A stretch of 64,000 nt of DNA, taken from Mesostigma viride. Lineage: Eukaryota > Streptophyta > Mesostigmatophyceae > Mesostigmatales > Mesostigmataceae. Positions 1 through 21,321 of the stretch are shown here, one piece after another. The position numbers were made by a program, and so were the translations under genes. The notes under the pieces are model-generated. The model saw only the letters and a list, made by a program, of their open reading frames with translations. It was not told the DNA's origin and made no database searches. The stretch's first letter is position 1. Each line of letters opens with the position of its first letter. The stretch covers positions 3,762,251 through 3,826,250 of the forward strand of contig RPFO01000080.1 of NCBI GenBank assembly GCA_009746045.1, in the 5' to 3' direction.

Positions 1-3000
1 CCATCATCTTCTTCAGCCCCTCCTGCTCAAATGCAGACAGCTGGCCAAGGCCCATGATTTCCTCAGCGCCAGAAGGGCCAAGGCGGACCTGCAGGATGCA
101 GTGATAACGGGGGCCATACAATAAACATTCATACACAGTAAGAACAAAGTATATCGAATCCAACTTACGCACAAGCACGTGACATTGGGGGGGGGGAGGG
201 CGGGCAAAAGCTTGAGTGGGGCAAGCAACCGATATACAGCGCCGATAAATGCTGCAATTCTTTCCAGAGATATCCTGCTGAAGCCTTTCATGACCGCAAG
301 TGCCTCTGGTGAATCTGCCTCCATGTCAAATATCTTAGTGTCCTCGACCATCAACTGGACAGTGTGTACGTAGATGTGCGATATCCATCCGCGTTCAAAT
401 TGAATCTGTTCAGAATGTGTGATCGTCGGCCTCAATGTGTACCTCTGCTATCTAAACCTCTGAACTTTGTTTGTTTTTTGTTTTGGCATAAACCAAAAAC
501 CCTGTGATCCTTCCTTACCTGGAACACAATTGCAGAGTTGTCTCACTTAACAATTGCATTCCCATTCTGATCCCAAGTTTAAAACCATTTTTGCAAGGTG
601 AATGGTTTCATGTGCGTGCATTTTGAAAGAGCGTGCTTTGCTGGCAAACCTACCTCTTCTCTTGAGACACTCTTAATCAATCCTCAACCGCTTCGCATGC
701 CAGCCACGTAGCGCTTGTCCCCTGCTGGCAAACATGAGAACCCTCTGCAATCAAGACAACTCCTTGGAATCCTGGAGAATGTACCTTGCTGGCGAAGAAG
801 GATGCCTGCGTGACCGTGGACTGCACGTAGGAGCACTGGATGATGTCCTTGTGGCCCGCCATGCCCTTGAGGACGGAATCCGCAAAGATGGCGCCCGCGT
901 AGCTGGCGGAGGAAGTGGGTGCATGGTGGGTGCAAGCGGGAGAAACTTGCACAGGCGAAAGCTGAGAAACGGCGCGAAAAACAAGGATTAACCGAGTGAA
1001 CACCGCTGAAAAGCACACATGGATCCGCGAAAGCCGCCCCTGCGAAGCTGTAGTTTTTCCAGAGCAAGTACCGGCCAACACCGTTTTGAGTTACCGTCGA
1101 GGCGAACACCGTTTCGAGTTATATCCGTACTACAGAATTTGACACCAGAGTCCATGCATGAGTAGAGATGGTGCCCACGTGTCTAGTGGTGGCGAGCGGG
1201 AAGACAGGGCCAAGAGTACCATAACAAGCACACACAGACATCGTTATCAACGTAGCACTGGTATTTTATACAAATACAAAAGTTACCAAGGACATGTCAT
1301 ACCTGGCACATGTGGAACACTTACGACATGGACAGCGTGGCGCATCCAGTGTTTATGCTAGGGGGGGGGGGGGGGTTCGGATGCTGGCGAGAATTTTCTG
1401 GGCAAAACATATCATGGTTTTGATGCTTCCTTTCGCATTCTTACAAAACTGGGTCAGCGCCTCTTGTGACAAAACCCAGGCAAAAAGTGTAGCTGATGGC
1501 ATTTAAGCCTCAGCCTTAAAGTACCAAACACGTTTATGGATTATGCATCCATTTGCAGCCAAGCTACCAAGCACCAGCAAGAAAAAATGAGGAACATAAC
1601 TGGCTATCTGACTGTGGAATGTGGGCAGGGCCAAACTGTACATCCATTACATAACATAGTAATGGTAATAATGGAGGTGGGAAGAAAAATGTACTGGGCG
1701 TATAAAGCATGCAAAGCAAGGCAACAGATTCTGCAAACTCATAACACAGCTTGGCAGTCTCCGATAAAATACCATTCCTTGAAACCCCTGAACTCATTCG
1801 TGAAAGCTTTTTGAAGCCGCTTGTCCCTAGCCGTTGACGCCCACTCGCCCAGCGCACTCCTACAGCCCCTGGCTCTTTCCTACAATTTCACCCCCTGCAA
1901 TTTGCGTGTGCCCCTTTTCCCACAGACAATCAAGCAATCCTCCTTCCGACTACAGCAGCTCCATGCTGTTTCCCTAATCTGCAGTGCCGCGCCCCCCCCA
2001 TTCCTCCTTACCCGAATCTAAAACTACTTCTCGGACTGACAGCAGGGTGGAATTGACAGCTTTTACGTCGCTTTGCACAGCCTGATTTTCTTTCACTGCA
2101 TTAGCATACTGGCAGATAGTTTCATTGCTTTAACCATCGGCAGCATCCAGTTAGCAATCATGCAATCAGCTGCTCGCTTTTCCTTAAAGATCCGCAGTTC
2201 CGTTTGAATTTTTGTGCGGCCTGGCGTCCCCTGTCTTCCCCAGTTCTATTAGGTATACCTCCGCCCTCCGGTCGCTAAAAAGCTTCTGAAAATGCTAGCA
2301 GAAGCATGCACGTCCCAATTTTTATCATCCGTATTCTAGCGCAATATTGGCCCAGTATATCATCGTAATCAGACTTGGTTTAGCTGCGTGGCTGCCATTT
2401 TTTCGCAGCCTTTTTTAGTGCAAGGGGGAAAGCCGGCATGACATTCGCATGGCTGCCCAGTGCCTCCTGACAAAAACATTCAAGCGTGCCTACGGACTGA
2501 CAGCAAGTAAGGAATGTACCAAGAAGTCACCAATTCGTTACGGGACAAACATAGCAATCAAGCGGCACAACATGGAATCTTTCTTATAATCCGTACGGAG
2601 GGCCCGGCGCCACAGCGCGCGGTGGCAGCCAGCGGCCCAGCTTGCTGCCTGCCTGCAAAACTCGACCTCGTCGGTGGCCGGGCCCCCCGGACACCTACCG
2701 GACGGCCGGGCGGCCTCCGGACAAAAGTGTCCGGATGGCCCGGCGGCCTCCGGACATTCAAACACAATGTCCGGATTTGGACCGTTAGCAAAAACACTGT
2801 GCGGATCGCTTACCCCACAGCCGCCTTGCCCTCCACCACCCACTTCAACACCTACACCCCTCATCCACCCTCCACCCCCATCCACCCTGTATGAACCAAC
2901 TCAAACTGATGACACGTACGCCATGGACAGCGAGGCGGAGCCCTTGCCCCCTTCGCAACCTTGCCCTGCACCACCTCCAACGACAGCTGGCGACACTTAC

Positions 3001-4096
3001 GCCATGGACAGCGTGGCAGATCCCTTCCCGGCCTTGGCCTCCACCACCTCAGTGCCGCCGTCCTGCGTGCGCTTGGTCAGGGCCTCCAGCTCTGCCTGGG
3101 TCAGCTGCCACTTGGGCGTGGCCTGGTGTAGGAACCAGGTTCAGGAGGTGCCGCAAGAGCCGATGGGGGCACAGGCAGGTTGGGGCACAAACACGGTAGG
3201 GAAGAGAAAAGGTAAGAGGGTGAACAAGGGATCCAAACTTTCAGCGTCGCCTGGGCCAGCTGCCACTGGGGGGGGGGCCTAGTTGCGAGAAGAAACAAGT
3301 GGGGCGATGGGGCACATGGTGGAGGTGGTTGAGGGTGCGTGGGTGGTGTGGGGGGCATGGCGGACATGCAAGGGAAGCACTTCTGTTCGCAGGGCACTCA
3401 TAGGATGCTCGTGATTGCCAACGCAACCACAACAAGGTCCGCGGACGCAACCACATGGGATGGTGGAGCCCGGGGTTAGTGCGGTACAAGCAGGGGTGGT
3501 GCGCGGGGGCGGTGTGCAGGGTTGTGCCGAAAACAGGGGAAGATACGTATCGGCAGATCGCTCTAGCGCAAAGTGGCGAAAACATTCCGAGTAGAATTGG
3601 CGCCGGTGCATCGCTCTCTCTCCCTTGCTCACTACTCACGACGAACTGGAACATCGGGAGCTGGACCCTGGAACCACCTGGGATGTCATTCACTGGGGAG
3701 AAGAGCAGCAGCGGCTTGCTCTATCTGAGAACAGGCAGGTAGGTAAGACGGGTGCAGAACCGGTTGGAAATGCTACAGTCTGATAGGTTGAAAAACCGTA
3801 GCATATAATAGCAACCCACCTGGGAAAAGAGTGGCAGGATGGTGGCGCCGGCATGGCCTCCGACAACAGGGACGTCCACGCCTGGGGGGAGGTGGATGAT
3901 AGCATGATAAACAAGGGGAGGTGGGTGAGAGCGTGATGGACAGGGGAGGTGGATGGCAGCATGATGGGGGGGAAGGTGGATGGCAGCATGATGGACTGTA
4001 TGACACATGCCCAGCAGGTACCGTGCAATCCACCCCATGTTGACACCTTGTGAAGGACTTTTCCAGAAATAATGAATCACAATGATGATGATGATG

Positions 4097-4192
<96 letters not shown>

Positions 4193-5691
4193 ATGGTGAT
4201 GATGATGGTAACAATCTCCTTGCCTTCCCATGTACTTGCCCTTCCTTTGGCTTGCCATCGATTCTCCCAGCCATCCCTTCATTACCTCAGTACTCGCGAA
4301 GCAACCAGTCAGCCTGGCCTGGTAAATCACCGCCCGGTAAATCATCGCACAATAAACGATGCAATCTTATAACAATATTATAACTACCGTATCCTCTAGT
4401 GATGTTTACAGGATACCGTACTACCTACGATAGTTTCATGAGTAGTAAGCTCTGATGCAGACCGAGCCTGTGCATCCATGATGGATGCCCTGTTTTGAAG
4501 TACCAAGCCGCAGAAAGAAACCCCACCCTGCCTCAAACCCCGTCCTCAAAAACCCCTCCCTGCTTTCTGCGTGAACTTCCCAAAAATTATCGCGACAACC
4601 AGCGCGGGGGAGTCTGAACGTGGTCGTTGTGACCCATTTGAGACAAACCTGCACTCATAATTGATTAGCTCATTTTGCGAGCTGCTTAAACCCAGCAGTC
4701 ACCACAACACGTCAATAACTAGTTTTACAAAAAGTCCCCATGCATCGTCCATCATTCCGGGAAAAAAGGAACACACCTGCAACGGACTGGCCCTTGGCAG
4801 CCGCGTAGAACGTCTTGGCACGGACGACATCCAGGGTGGTGACACCAAACAGGCGCTTGGGGTCATACGTTCCGGCCTTCTTGAACACCTCGGCGGCGAT
4901 CGGGACGGTCGAGTTGACCGGGTTGGCGATCATGTTCACCATCGCCTTTGGGCAATGCTTGGCGATGGCCTCGCACAGGCCCTGGACGATGCCGGCGTTG
5001 ATGTTGAACAGGTCGGCGCGGGTCATGCCGGGCTTGCGGGGCACGCCGGCGGGGATGATGACGAGGTCGCAGCCCTTGAGGGCGTCCGCCAGCTGGTCCT
5101 CCCCCGCAAACCCCTTCACCTGGTGCCGGTATATTGCGCGGGAAAAGAGAATGAAAACGTGGGGATTCGTGGCGTCAGGAGACAGAGACGCGATGTCGCC
5201 GACCTTGGAAATCTCCGCAAGAAAATATCTTTTTCGTGTCCCTGGCAATCACTTCAAACCCGATACTAATTCAACCCCTGTACTAAGCGCCGCTGGTCGA
5301 TGCTGCGTAAACTGAAACTAAGCTGAAAGTTTTATGCTCTGCCCTGGCATTGTTATATCCTCCACAAAGCTCTGTGCTGGGCGCAGTGCCCGCGCATTGA
5401 GATATTTTCGACAATTCAGCAGCAGTACACTGGTGTAGCAGAGAGCAACGAACAGAGCAGGCAAAAACCAACCTTCGCGTCAGTGTTGATGTGGCTAACA
5501 TCGGCAGCCACACCCGGAGTGCCCGCAATATCGTACAGCGAGAGCTGGGACACCAGCGGGTTCATCTTCATGAGCAGGCTGAGGGGCTGCCCGATGCCAC
5601 CGGCAGCGCCGAGGATGGCCACCTTCTTCCCACCGGCGCTGCTGGAGTAGGCGCGAACAAGCGAGGGGAAAGCATTGCGGATGGCAGCCAT
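1..5691 (-). CDS. MDH: Mitochondrial NAD-dependent malate dehydrogenase, six exons, C-terminus cut by the window edge
   Basis: Interconverts malate and oxaloacetate with NAD in the mitochondrial TCA cycle. Exons on the minus strand: 5691-5473, 5119-4777, 3881-3820, 3122-3001, 902-785 and 88-1. All introns are GT-AG and phases join without a break for 317 codons. The ATG at 5691 opens a presequence-like N-terminus ([19 protein letters not shown]). Residues 28-34 are the NAD-binding GAAGGIG. R101 and R107 lie in [11 protein letters not shown]170 and R173 in TLDVVRA, and catalytic H197 in VVGGHAG. Later exons carry [20 protein letters not shown] and [10 protein letters not shown], all family hallmarks. 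Family members are about 340-360 residues, so only some 20-40 residues should lie beyond the left edge. The frame stays open upstream of 5691 but has no earlier ATG. Introns hold a CAG repeat and copies of the splice junctions. Identification is secure; exact splice sites are inferred. Confidence 0.95.
1361..1375. repeat. G15 homopolymer in MDH intron
   Basis: A run of 15 G on the plus strand lies in the intron between the MDH exons at 3122-3001 and 902-785. It follows directly on a degenerate copy of the exon-4 donor (about 1319-1341). The run length may be unreliable in the assembly. Confidence 0.8.
3888..4000. repeat. Short tandem repeat next to the MDH exon-3 acceptor
   Basis: Three to four imperfect copies of a unit containing 'ggtggatggcagcatgatgg' lie directly intronic of the acceptor at 3881. 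In the transcript direction they give repeated C/T-rich stretches like the true polypyrimidine tract, so the acceptor-side intron sequence has itself been multiplied. Confidence 0.7.
4100..4192. repeat. (CTG)31 trinucleotide repeat, CAG in the MDH transcript
   Basis: Thirty-one uninterrupted CTG units on the plus strand, flanked by ATG/ATGGTG triplets on both sides. They lie in MDH intron 2 (3882-4776), so the pre-mRNA carries an intronic CAG tract. Open frames across it (poly-Q, poly-A, poly-L) are artefacts of the triplet repeat. Confidence 0.95.
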
Positions 5692-6432
5692 TTCCCGTGT
5701 CGACGTGAATCTGGCACGCTGGCTAAACAACCGCGGGGAGGAAGGCCTGCCCCGGAACGGGCACGCTGATATTTATTGACTGTTGCGCGTCGTGCACGCC
5801 GAGCGGGCATGGCGTCCCTTGCACGCCTGACAACGCCGCGCCCAGCGAGCACTCTCGATGACGCCAAGTTGTTGTTGAGTCTACACCGTCCGCATTGGAA
5901 GTTCTAACTAAATAATTAGCTTCTGGAAAATGTTCTGGCTGAAAACCATAAAAAAAACAAAAGAAAATTAATTAATTAACTCCGGGGGCTGAGGACTGGA
6001 CTCAACAAACAAACAAACAAAATTAATTAATTAACTCATGTGGGCACGGGGTCGTCGCCCTGTGAGAAAACAAACAAATACTTTATATTATATAAAAGTA
6101 CATAAAACCTTCGAAAATACCTTGGACAGGCGGGGAACATGAAATATCGTGAAAATCGAAAAAAAACCGCGAGACTCAGGCCGAGCGCGGGGTGAGGCGC
6201 GAACCAAGTGAACCGCTTTTGCATCCAGCAATCCACGCTCTACTGCCTCGGCAGGGCACGTCGGTCGGTACTCTGTAGAGGCTGAGGCCTGAGCGTGTCT
6301 ACAGATGTACATGTAAGATGTACTACTCATGTGCGATACTTATGGGCCTTGAGCAATTAAATAGGGTATCACTGACCTGAGACCTCCACTGACCAGTGTT
6401 TTTTTTAAGGTTTTCGTTACTAGTGGCGCTAG

Positions 6433-7341
6433 GCCACTTGTGGCGTTTCGAACTATGAAAACTTCAGTTTACTCGGCCAATGTGTGGCTTTAAGCCAATT
6501 AAAATTGGGCTTGGCACGGCCACGTGTGGCGGGCTGGCTTTTTGGTGCAGCAAATGACCCTACCGGCAGCGGGGTCAGCGCGGCGCGGCGCCGTACTGGC
6601 ATTCCAAGTTCAAAGTAGTTCAGAACAGTATGTTTAATTATCTTAAGTTCAAACTAGTAGAATTTATTAGAATCATTCACGCCTTAAGTTGGGTTCACGC
6701 CTGAAGTTGGGTTGACCAAAAACCTCGAACCCAACTTAAGGCGTGAATGCCTGTACACAAGGCGGGCGAGCGTCTCCGTCTCAGGCATCGGCGCCGGGCG
6801 TACTTGGTAAATTAACAACAACGATTACCACTACAGCCACTGCTTAACAAAACGATTACTGAAGTGCCGAAAGTCGAAACACATAGTCAATGCAATGCAG
6901 TACAGTACTGTATGGCTGGCGAGTGACTGGAACTGAGGCGCCAGCCGCCAGGCCGCCAGCCAGCTGAAGCCAGAAAATGCACACAAGCTGCAGTCTGCAC
7001 AGTGCACTCTGGTCTCTGGCAGCGGGCCACTTGCCACTTGGCACTTGGCCGGGCTCTACGTACATGCACTATGCAGTCAGTAAGTCAGTCAGTCATAGTA
7101 ATACTCATAGTAGTTCTAGTACTAGGGAGGCTTGTGGCGGAACGCCGGCCGGAAGACCGGCTGACACCGCCAATTGTGGCGTAGCCTGTACTAGAGTGAA
7201 CTTCAGGCACGGCCACCCTGTGGCGAAACGAAACTACAAAGTAGAACAGCACGGCCAAATTGTGGCTTCTTGGGTGCCCTGTCCAAGTGGGTGGCACCGC
7301 CACATTTTGCCAAAAAAAGTGCCACACCGCCACATTTGGCG
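6433..7341. repeat. Dispersed palindromic motif GCCA(n2-3)TGTGGC
   Basis: At least six close copies: 6433-6444, 6475-6487, 6519-6530, 7169-7180, 7212-7224 and 7254-7266. Looser GCCACA/GCCA variants occur at 7297-7341. Several are preceded by CACG or ACACC. Each arm can pair with its partner or serve as a two-fold symmetric protein site. Function unknown. Confidence 0.6.
6675..6748. repeat. Perfect 22-bp inverted repeat
   Basis: Arms 6675-6696 and 6727-6748 are exact reverse complements (attcacgccttaagttggg...) around a 30-bp spacer. The spacer starts with a third, imperfect direct copy of the arm. A cruciform or hairpin is possible. It may be a small foldback transposon relic or a regulatory site. 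Confidence 0.8.
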
Positions 7342-7932
7342 GTGTATCGCCACTAAAAAAAACACTGCCACTGACTAGTGACTATAGCCTGTGGCCGCCG
7401 AAAGGGGGGCCGCCGGGCCGGGTTGGGGACGGCGTGTACCATATCTACCAAACAAACAAAAGAAATTTAATTAAATAAGTACCCACGTGCCTTGAACGGC
7501 TGCAGGACAAACAAACAAACAAAAGGTTTTAATTAAATAATAAAAACCCGGGACTCTAACTGGCTCCCCAACAAACAATCCAGGGTTATTCGTAATGCAA
7601 ATACGGCAAAAATTGACCCATAATAACAAACTTCCAATGCGGAGGGTGTATATTCCCGAATCCCGATTGCCGCCAGGGGTGGTGGCAGTTGGCAGCGTAC
7701 GTACTGCCGCGGAGTGCCGCCAAGTTCAAGACCACTTCAGCGGCGAGCCGTTCGCGGGGGCCGCACGACGTTCGTATTCAAAAGGCAGTTTATCTCGGCT
7801 GGAGCATGGCTGGAGCGGAGCTCTCCAAAGTGCAGTGGCTATAACTAACATACAGTAAGGTAAGCGTACAGCGTATGTACAGTATAAGACCTCGGCCACT
7901 ATACATTCTCTGCTGCCCATGTGCGGCGTGGG

Positions 7933-7934
7933 AC

Positions 7935-7967
<33 letters not shown>

Positions 7968-7968
7968 G
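7933..7968. repeat. (ACA)n microsatellite
   Basis: About twelve ACA triplets about 530 bp upstream of the start codon at 8495. No coding frame is supported here. Confidence 0.85.
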
Positions 7969-8494
7969 TAGTATAAGACGGCCGACGAGTGCTAGCCGAA
8001 GGGCGCGGAGTCTGGCCCGGCTGTACATACAGTGTACAGTACATATCGTATAATTACTGGGAGTCGGGTCTCGGGATCGACGATGGGGTGTATCGCGGAT
8101 AATTTAGGAACCCGTAAGCTTATTCCGCAGCAATAATAATTATTGCGGAATATTGCCGGGATCGGCCATGGGGGTTTCCGCACCTACCATACAATACTCC
8201 ACCCCTAAAACGTTTTACTTTGGATGGTCCCTTCGTTTCTTGGTACGTCGTCAATTCGCGTGATGGCGTAATAAAGCCTACTTCGAAAGTTGGAACAAGG
8301 ATGGCGGGCAACGTTACTCAATTTGAGTTCACCCCAAGGTTTTTCGTGGGACAGCGGCCAGGGGTGGTTTTAGCAACAGAACTCGAAATCCTATACATGC
8401 CTATTCATGGCCATGGGAATTATATTCTTGCATATTAGTGCCAACTTGCTAGTGCTGTAGCCTTCGACGATAAAGGCGTCCATCAAAGGGAAAA

Positions 8495-18737
<10,243 letters not shown>

Positions 18738-19187
18738 ATGATAAAAACGTGCGGCTGTGTCATGAGAGCCTCATACTGGGGCGATATGCTCACCCCATTG
18801 CAGGGAGCTAAAAGTAAGCAAATACGTAGTGGCATGCGCAGAGGCATGCCACGGCGTACTGTGCAAAGCTGAGGAAGCTGTCAGCGTTCAATTTGGTCTA
18901 ACTGATTTGACAACCGATGTGACATAGATGCCAGGCCTCCGCTGGCTGCCTAGTAGAAAAAAGAATAATATTCTTTTTTTTTTAGGTGTTCTTTATACCA
19001 ACAGGCTTGGATATTTAGTTGGTTCGGCCGCCACCACTCTGGAAACATGGAGAAGCTTGGTATCACTTGTGTACAGTTCCTACTTTCTAGTACTAGATCT
19101 ACTTATCAATGCCTAAAGTTGGTGTTCTTCTGTGATGTTAAGGGAAGGCTGGCCCGGGCCATACATTAATTAATTAATTAATTAAAC
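18738..19187. other. Intergenic, no gene seen
   Basis: Downstream flank of the 804-residue gene. It ends in a TTAATTAA run (about 19167-19185) directly bordering the inverted-repeat element. No coding frame of note. Confidence 0.6.
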
Positions 19188-20644
19188 TCGTGCTCCCGTT
19201 GGGGAGTCACGGAGCACCGAAGTGCTTTTAATCCCTGTGTGTGCACTACAGGAGAAAGGGCAGAGACCCCCAGTCTCCTTCATGCCAAAGGCATGCCACA
19301 GCTGCAATCGGGCGCGGCTAGCTAAAAGGACAGGCTAACGATCCGGCAAACTGTGGGTGCAATAAGACCCATGTGAGCATATCATAGCAAGGAGCGTGGG
19401 CAAGTAATCTGAACATAGCCAGGGCGTAGCATGGATGTACTAGAACTAGGCTAAGGCTATGGCTGGTTGTGTACCGTGCGTTGGTGGCACGTGACTAGGT
19501 GTGTTGGCACAGCTAGGCAAACATTCTAGGCATGGCTGCCTTAGCGACAGTGACTCCAATGGTTACAAGCTAGGGCTATTGCTATTCTAGCCCGCTGGGG
19601 GCGTCCACATCTTGTGGTTGATCATCAGGTCCCCGCCCCTCCAGTACACCTTGGGCTTCTGGGGGTCCTGCTTATGGCGGAGGTATATTCCGGCCACAGG
19701 TCGCGTCGCTGCTGTTGCTGAGCGGGGGTTAGGTCGTCATCCAGCGGGCCATACATGCTCCCTGCTTGTACAACACATTATGAGCACAATTCAAATTTTG
19801 AATGAGATAAACCAGCGCAGGCCAGTGAGGCCACCATTGATGATATGTGCGTTATGACATGTTGCAACGTATACGTGCGTAGCGACTTGCAGGCCAGGAG
19901 CACGCAAGCATGTGCTCGCGCATGCACCACTAGCTGTAGTCGACGCTATACGACACTGAGCTAGATCTAGCTAGTTTTCCTGGATGTCCTTTACCGATCC
20001 CTTCACGTCAAACGTTCCGAATTGAGGAGTTGCATGTGCTCCATGCGTAAGCATGCAGTCACGTACTTTGAATACTGAGTTTTTACTTTATACCGACGTC
20101 CAGAATGTTAGACGTAAAAAAAAGCATGCAAAATGTGCACCAGTTTCTCGAGCAGTCTACTGGGCGGGCCGGGGCTGTCAATTACGGTGAATCAGTCGAT
20201 AAGCAAAACTCTAGCCGTCAGGTCGTCCTCGCGCATGCAGTCGGGAAGCCAACTGCCGAGCAGCTTGAAGCGGCCTAAAGTAGGGTAGTTGACCTCGGTG
20301 CATGTCGTCTAAGAGGCGGAGGGGGGGCGGGGGCCCGGCCATGCCGATCGAGAGCCAGGGCCTCCGTTTTGTGGCTAATTTCTAGACCAACAGCCCGAGC
20401 CTCGATCCGCAACTTGCATGAGACAAATTGGTAGTAGTATATGTTCATGGAGAGTGCACAGTAGAATGGCTGTGCCAACCTAATGTCTTCCCCCTGATTG
20501 ATAATGAGTTTACAAATTAAGATGCTGCACTGTTTATAGACATGTTCGATTGCACCTGTGGCATGAGGGAAGGGGGGTCTCTGCCCCCTTCCTGCTGTGC
20601 ACACATGCCCTGCACTTTGGTGCTTCGTGACCCCCCAACGGGAG
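19188..20644. mobile_element. Element with inverted ends, about 1.46 kb
   Basis: The left end (about 19188-19310, starting cgtgctcccgttggggagtc) is repeated in reverse complement at about 20556-20644. The two share the 'gggcagagaccccc' and 'catgccacagstgcaat' blocks. A third copy of the terminal sequence lies at 63330-63353, next to a TTAATTAA run as at 19167. It could be a transposon with inverted ends or two head-to-head copies of a short retroelement tail. Confidence 0.6.
20290..20410 (-). pseudogene. Non-LTR reverse transcriptase fragment
   Basis: The minus strand reads EARAVGLEISHKTEALALDR. This matches the segment after the YADD motif of the L1-like elements at 43224 and 46284 (EVSKKTEALAVGL). 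Only about 40 codons remain and no other domain is present. It lies inside the inverted-repeat element, so that element contains or descends from a retrotransposon piece. Confidence 0.65.
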
Positions 20645-20676
20645 CACGTGGGGTTTTCCGGGTCGAGACTCAGCTC

Positions 20677-21321
20677 TTAACCCTGCTCTGCTCTTAGCTA
20701 AGAGCTGGTACGGAGGATGCTTTCGGTCCTGCTTTGCGGACAAGAGCATGCTCTCACGATATCGCACGCGGGAGGCGGCGCGGTGACCTGTCGGCTTCCG
20801 CTACGTGGCACTCTATCCTTGTCCCCACAACCCGGTAAGGGGGTCTTGGGTGAACCCTGGGTATGCCCTAGCTAAAAACCCTCGGGCTCCGGGACAAGGT
20901 TTTATAGTCTCCTAGGCTACCGGGGGTTAGCATGCAACCTATCCCCACACCCGTCATCATGGCCGCGGCGTACAGTCGTCTTGGATAGTCCGGATGACAC
21001 AGAGTTGCTATATGCAAATCCAGATGTGCAGACGATTGAGTCGCGCCACTTGCCTTCGCGGGTGCAGTATCCGCGTAGAAGAGTCCCTCATCGGACGTAC
21101 TCCGTGGCATGCCTTCAGTGCATGTTCGTGAACGCACTTACTGACTTACTTACTTATCCTTGGCCCCCCGCAAGAGCTAAGCTAAGAGCAAAGCTCTTAA
21201 AGCCAGCTCTTATAAGAGCTGAGAAAAGGCTCTACGCGCTTTGCTCTACGCGCATGGAATCTGCTCGCCAGACTCCGATGGGCGGTATGGAGGGTCCTTG
21301 ATTCCTTAAGAGCAGAGTTAA
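20677..21321. mobile_element. TTAA-bounded inverted-repeat element, 645 bp
   Basis: The left end TTAACCCTGCTCTGCTCTTA (20677) matches the reverse complement of the right end TTAACTCTGCTCTTAAGG (ending 21321). The interior is rich in AGCTCTTA/TAAGAGCT palindromes (21175-21230). No transposase frame is seen, so it would be non-autonomous. TTAA at both ends recalls piggyBac-type target duplication, but that is inference. Confidence 0.5.

Larger units (their letters stand above)
5692..8494. other. Divergent intergenic region between MDH and the 804-residue gene
   Basis: 2.8 kb separate the MDH start (minus) from the next start (plus). It should hold both promoters, but I see no defined core element. 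Contents: A/T-rich stretches with repeated 'acaaacaaacaaa' next to 'ttaattaa' (about 5950-6030, 7448-7470, 7508-7545), a perfect 22-bp inverted repeat, a family of GCCA-TGTGGC palindromes and an AAC microsatellite. No convincing coding region. Confidence 0.6.

Noticed and set aside
4072-4345. Poly-Gln, poly-Ala and poly-Leu proteins across the CTG tract
   Set aside because: Frames of a trinucleotide repeat inside an MDH intron. The real MDH exons on both sides splice over it.
5416-5730. Earlier MDH start at 5730
   Set aside because: The codon there is TTG. The first ATG in frame is 5691 and gives a good mitochondrial presequence.
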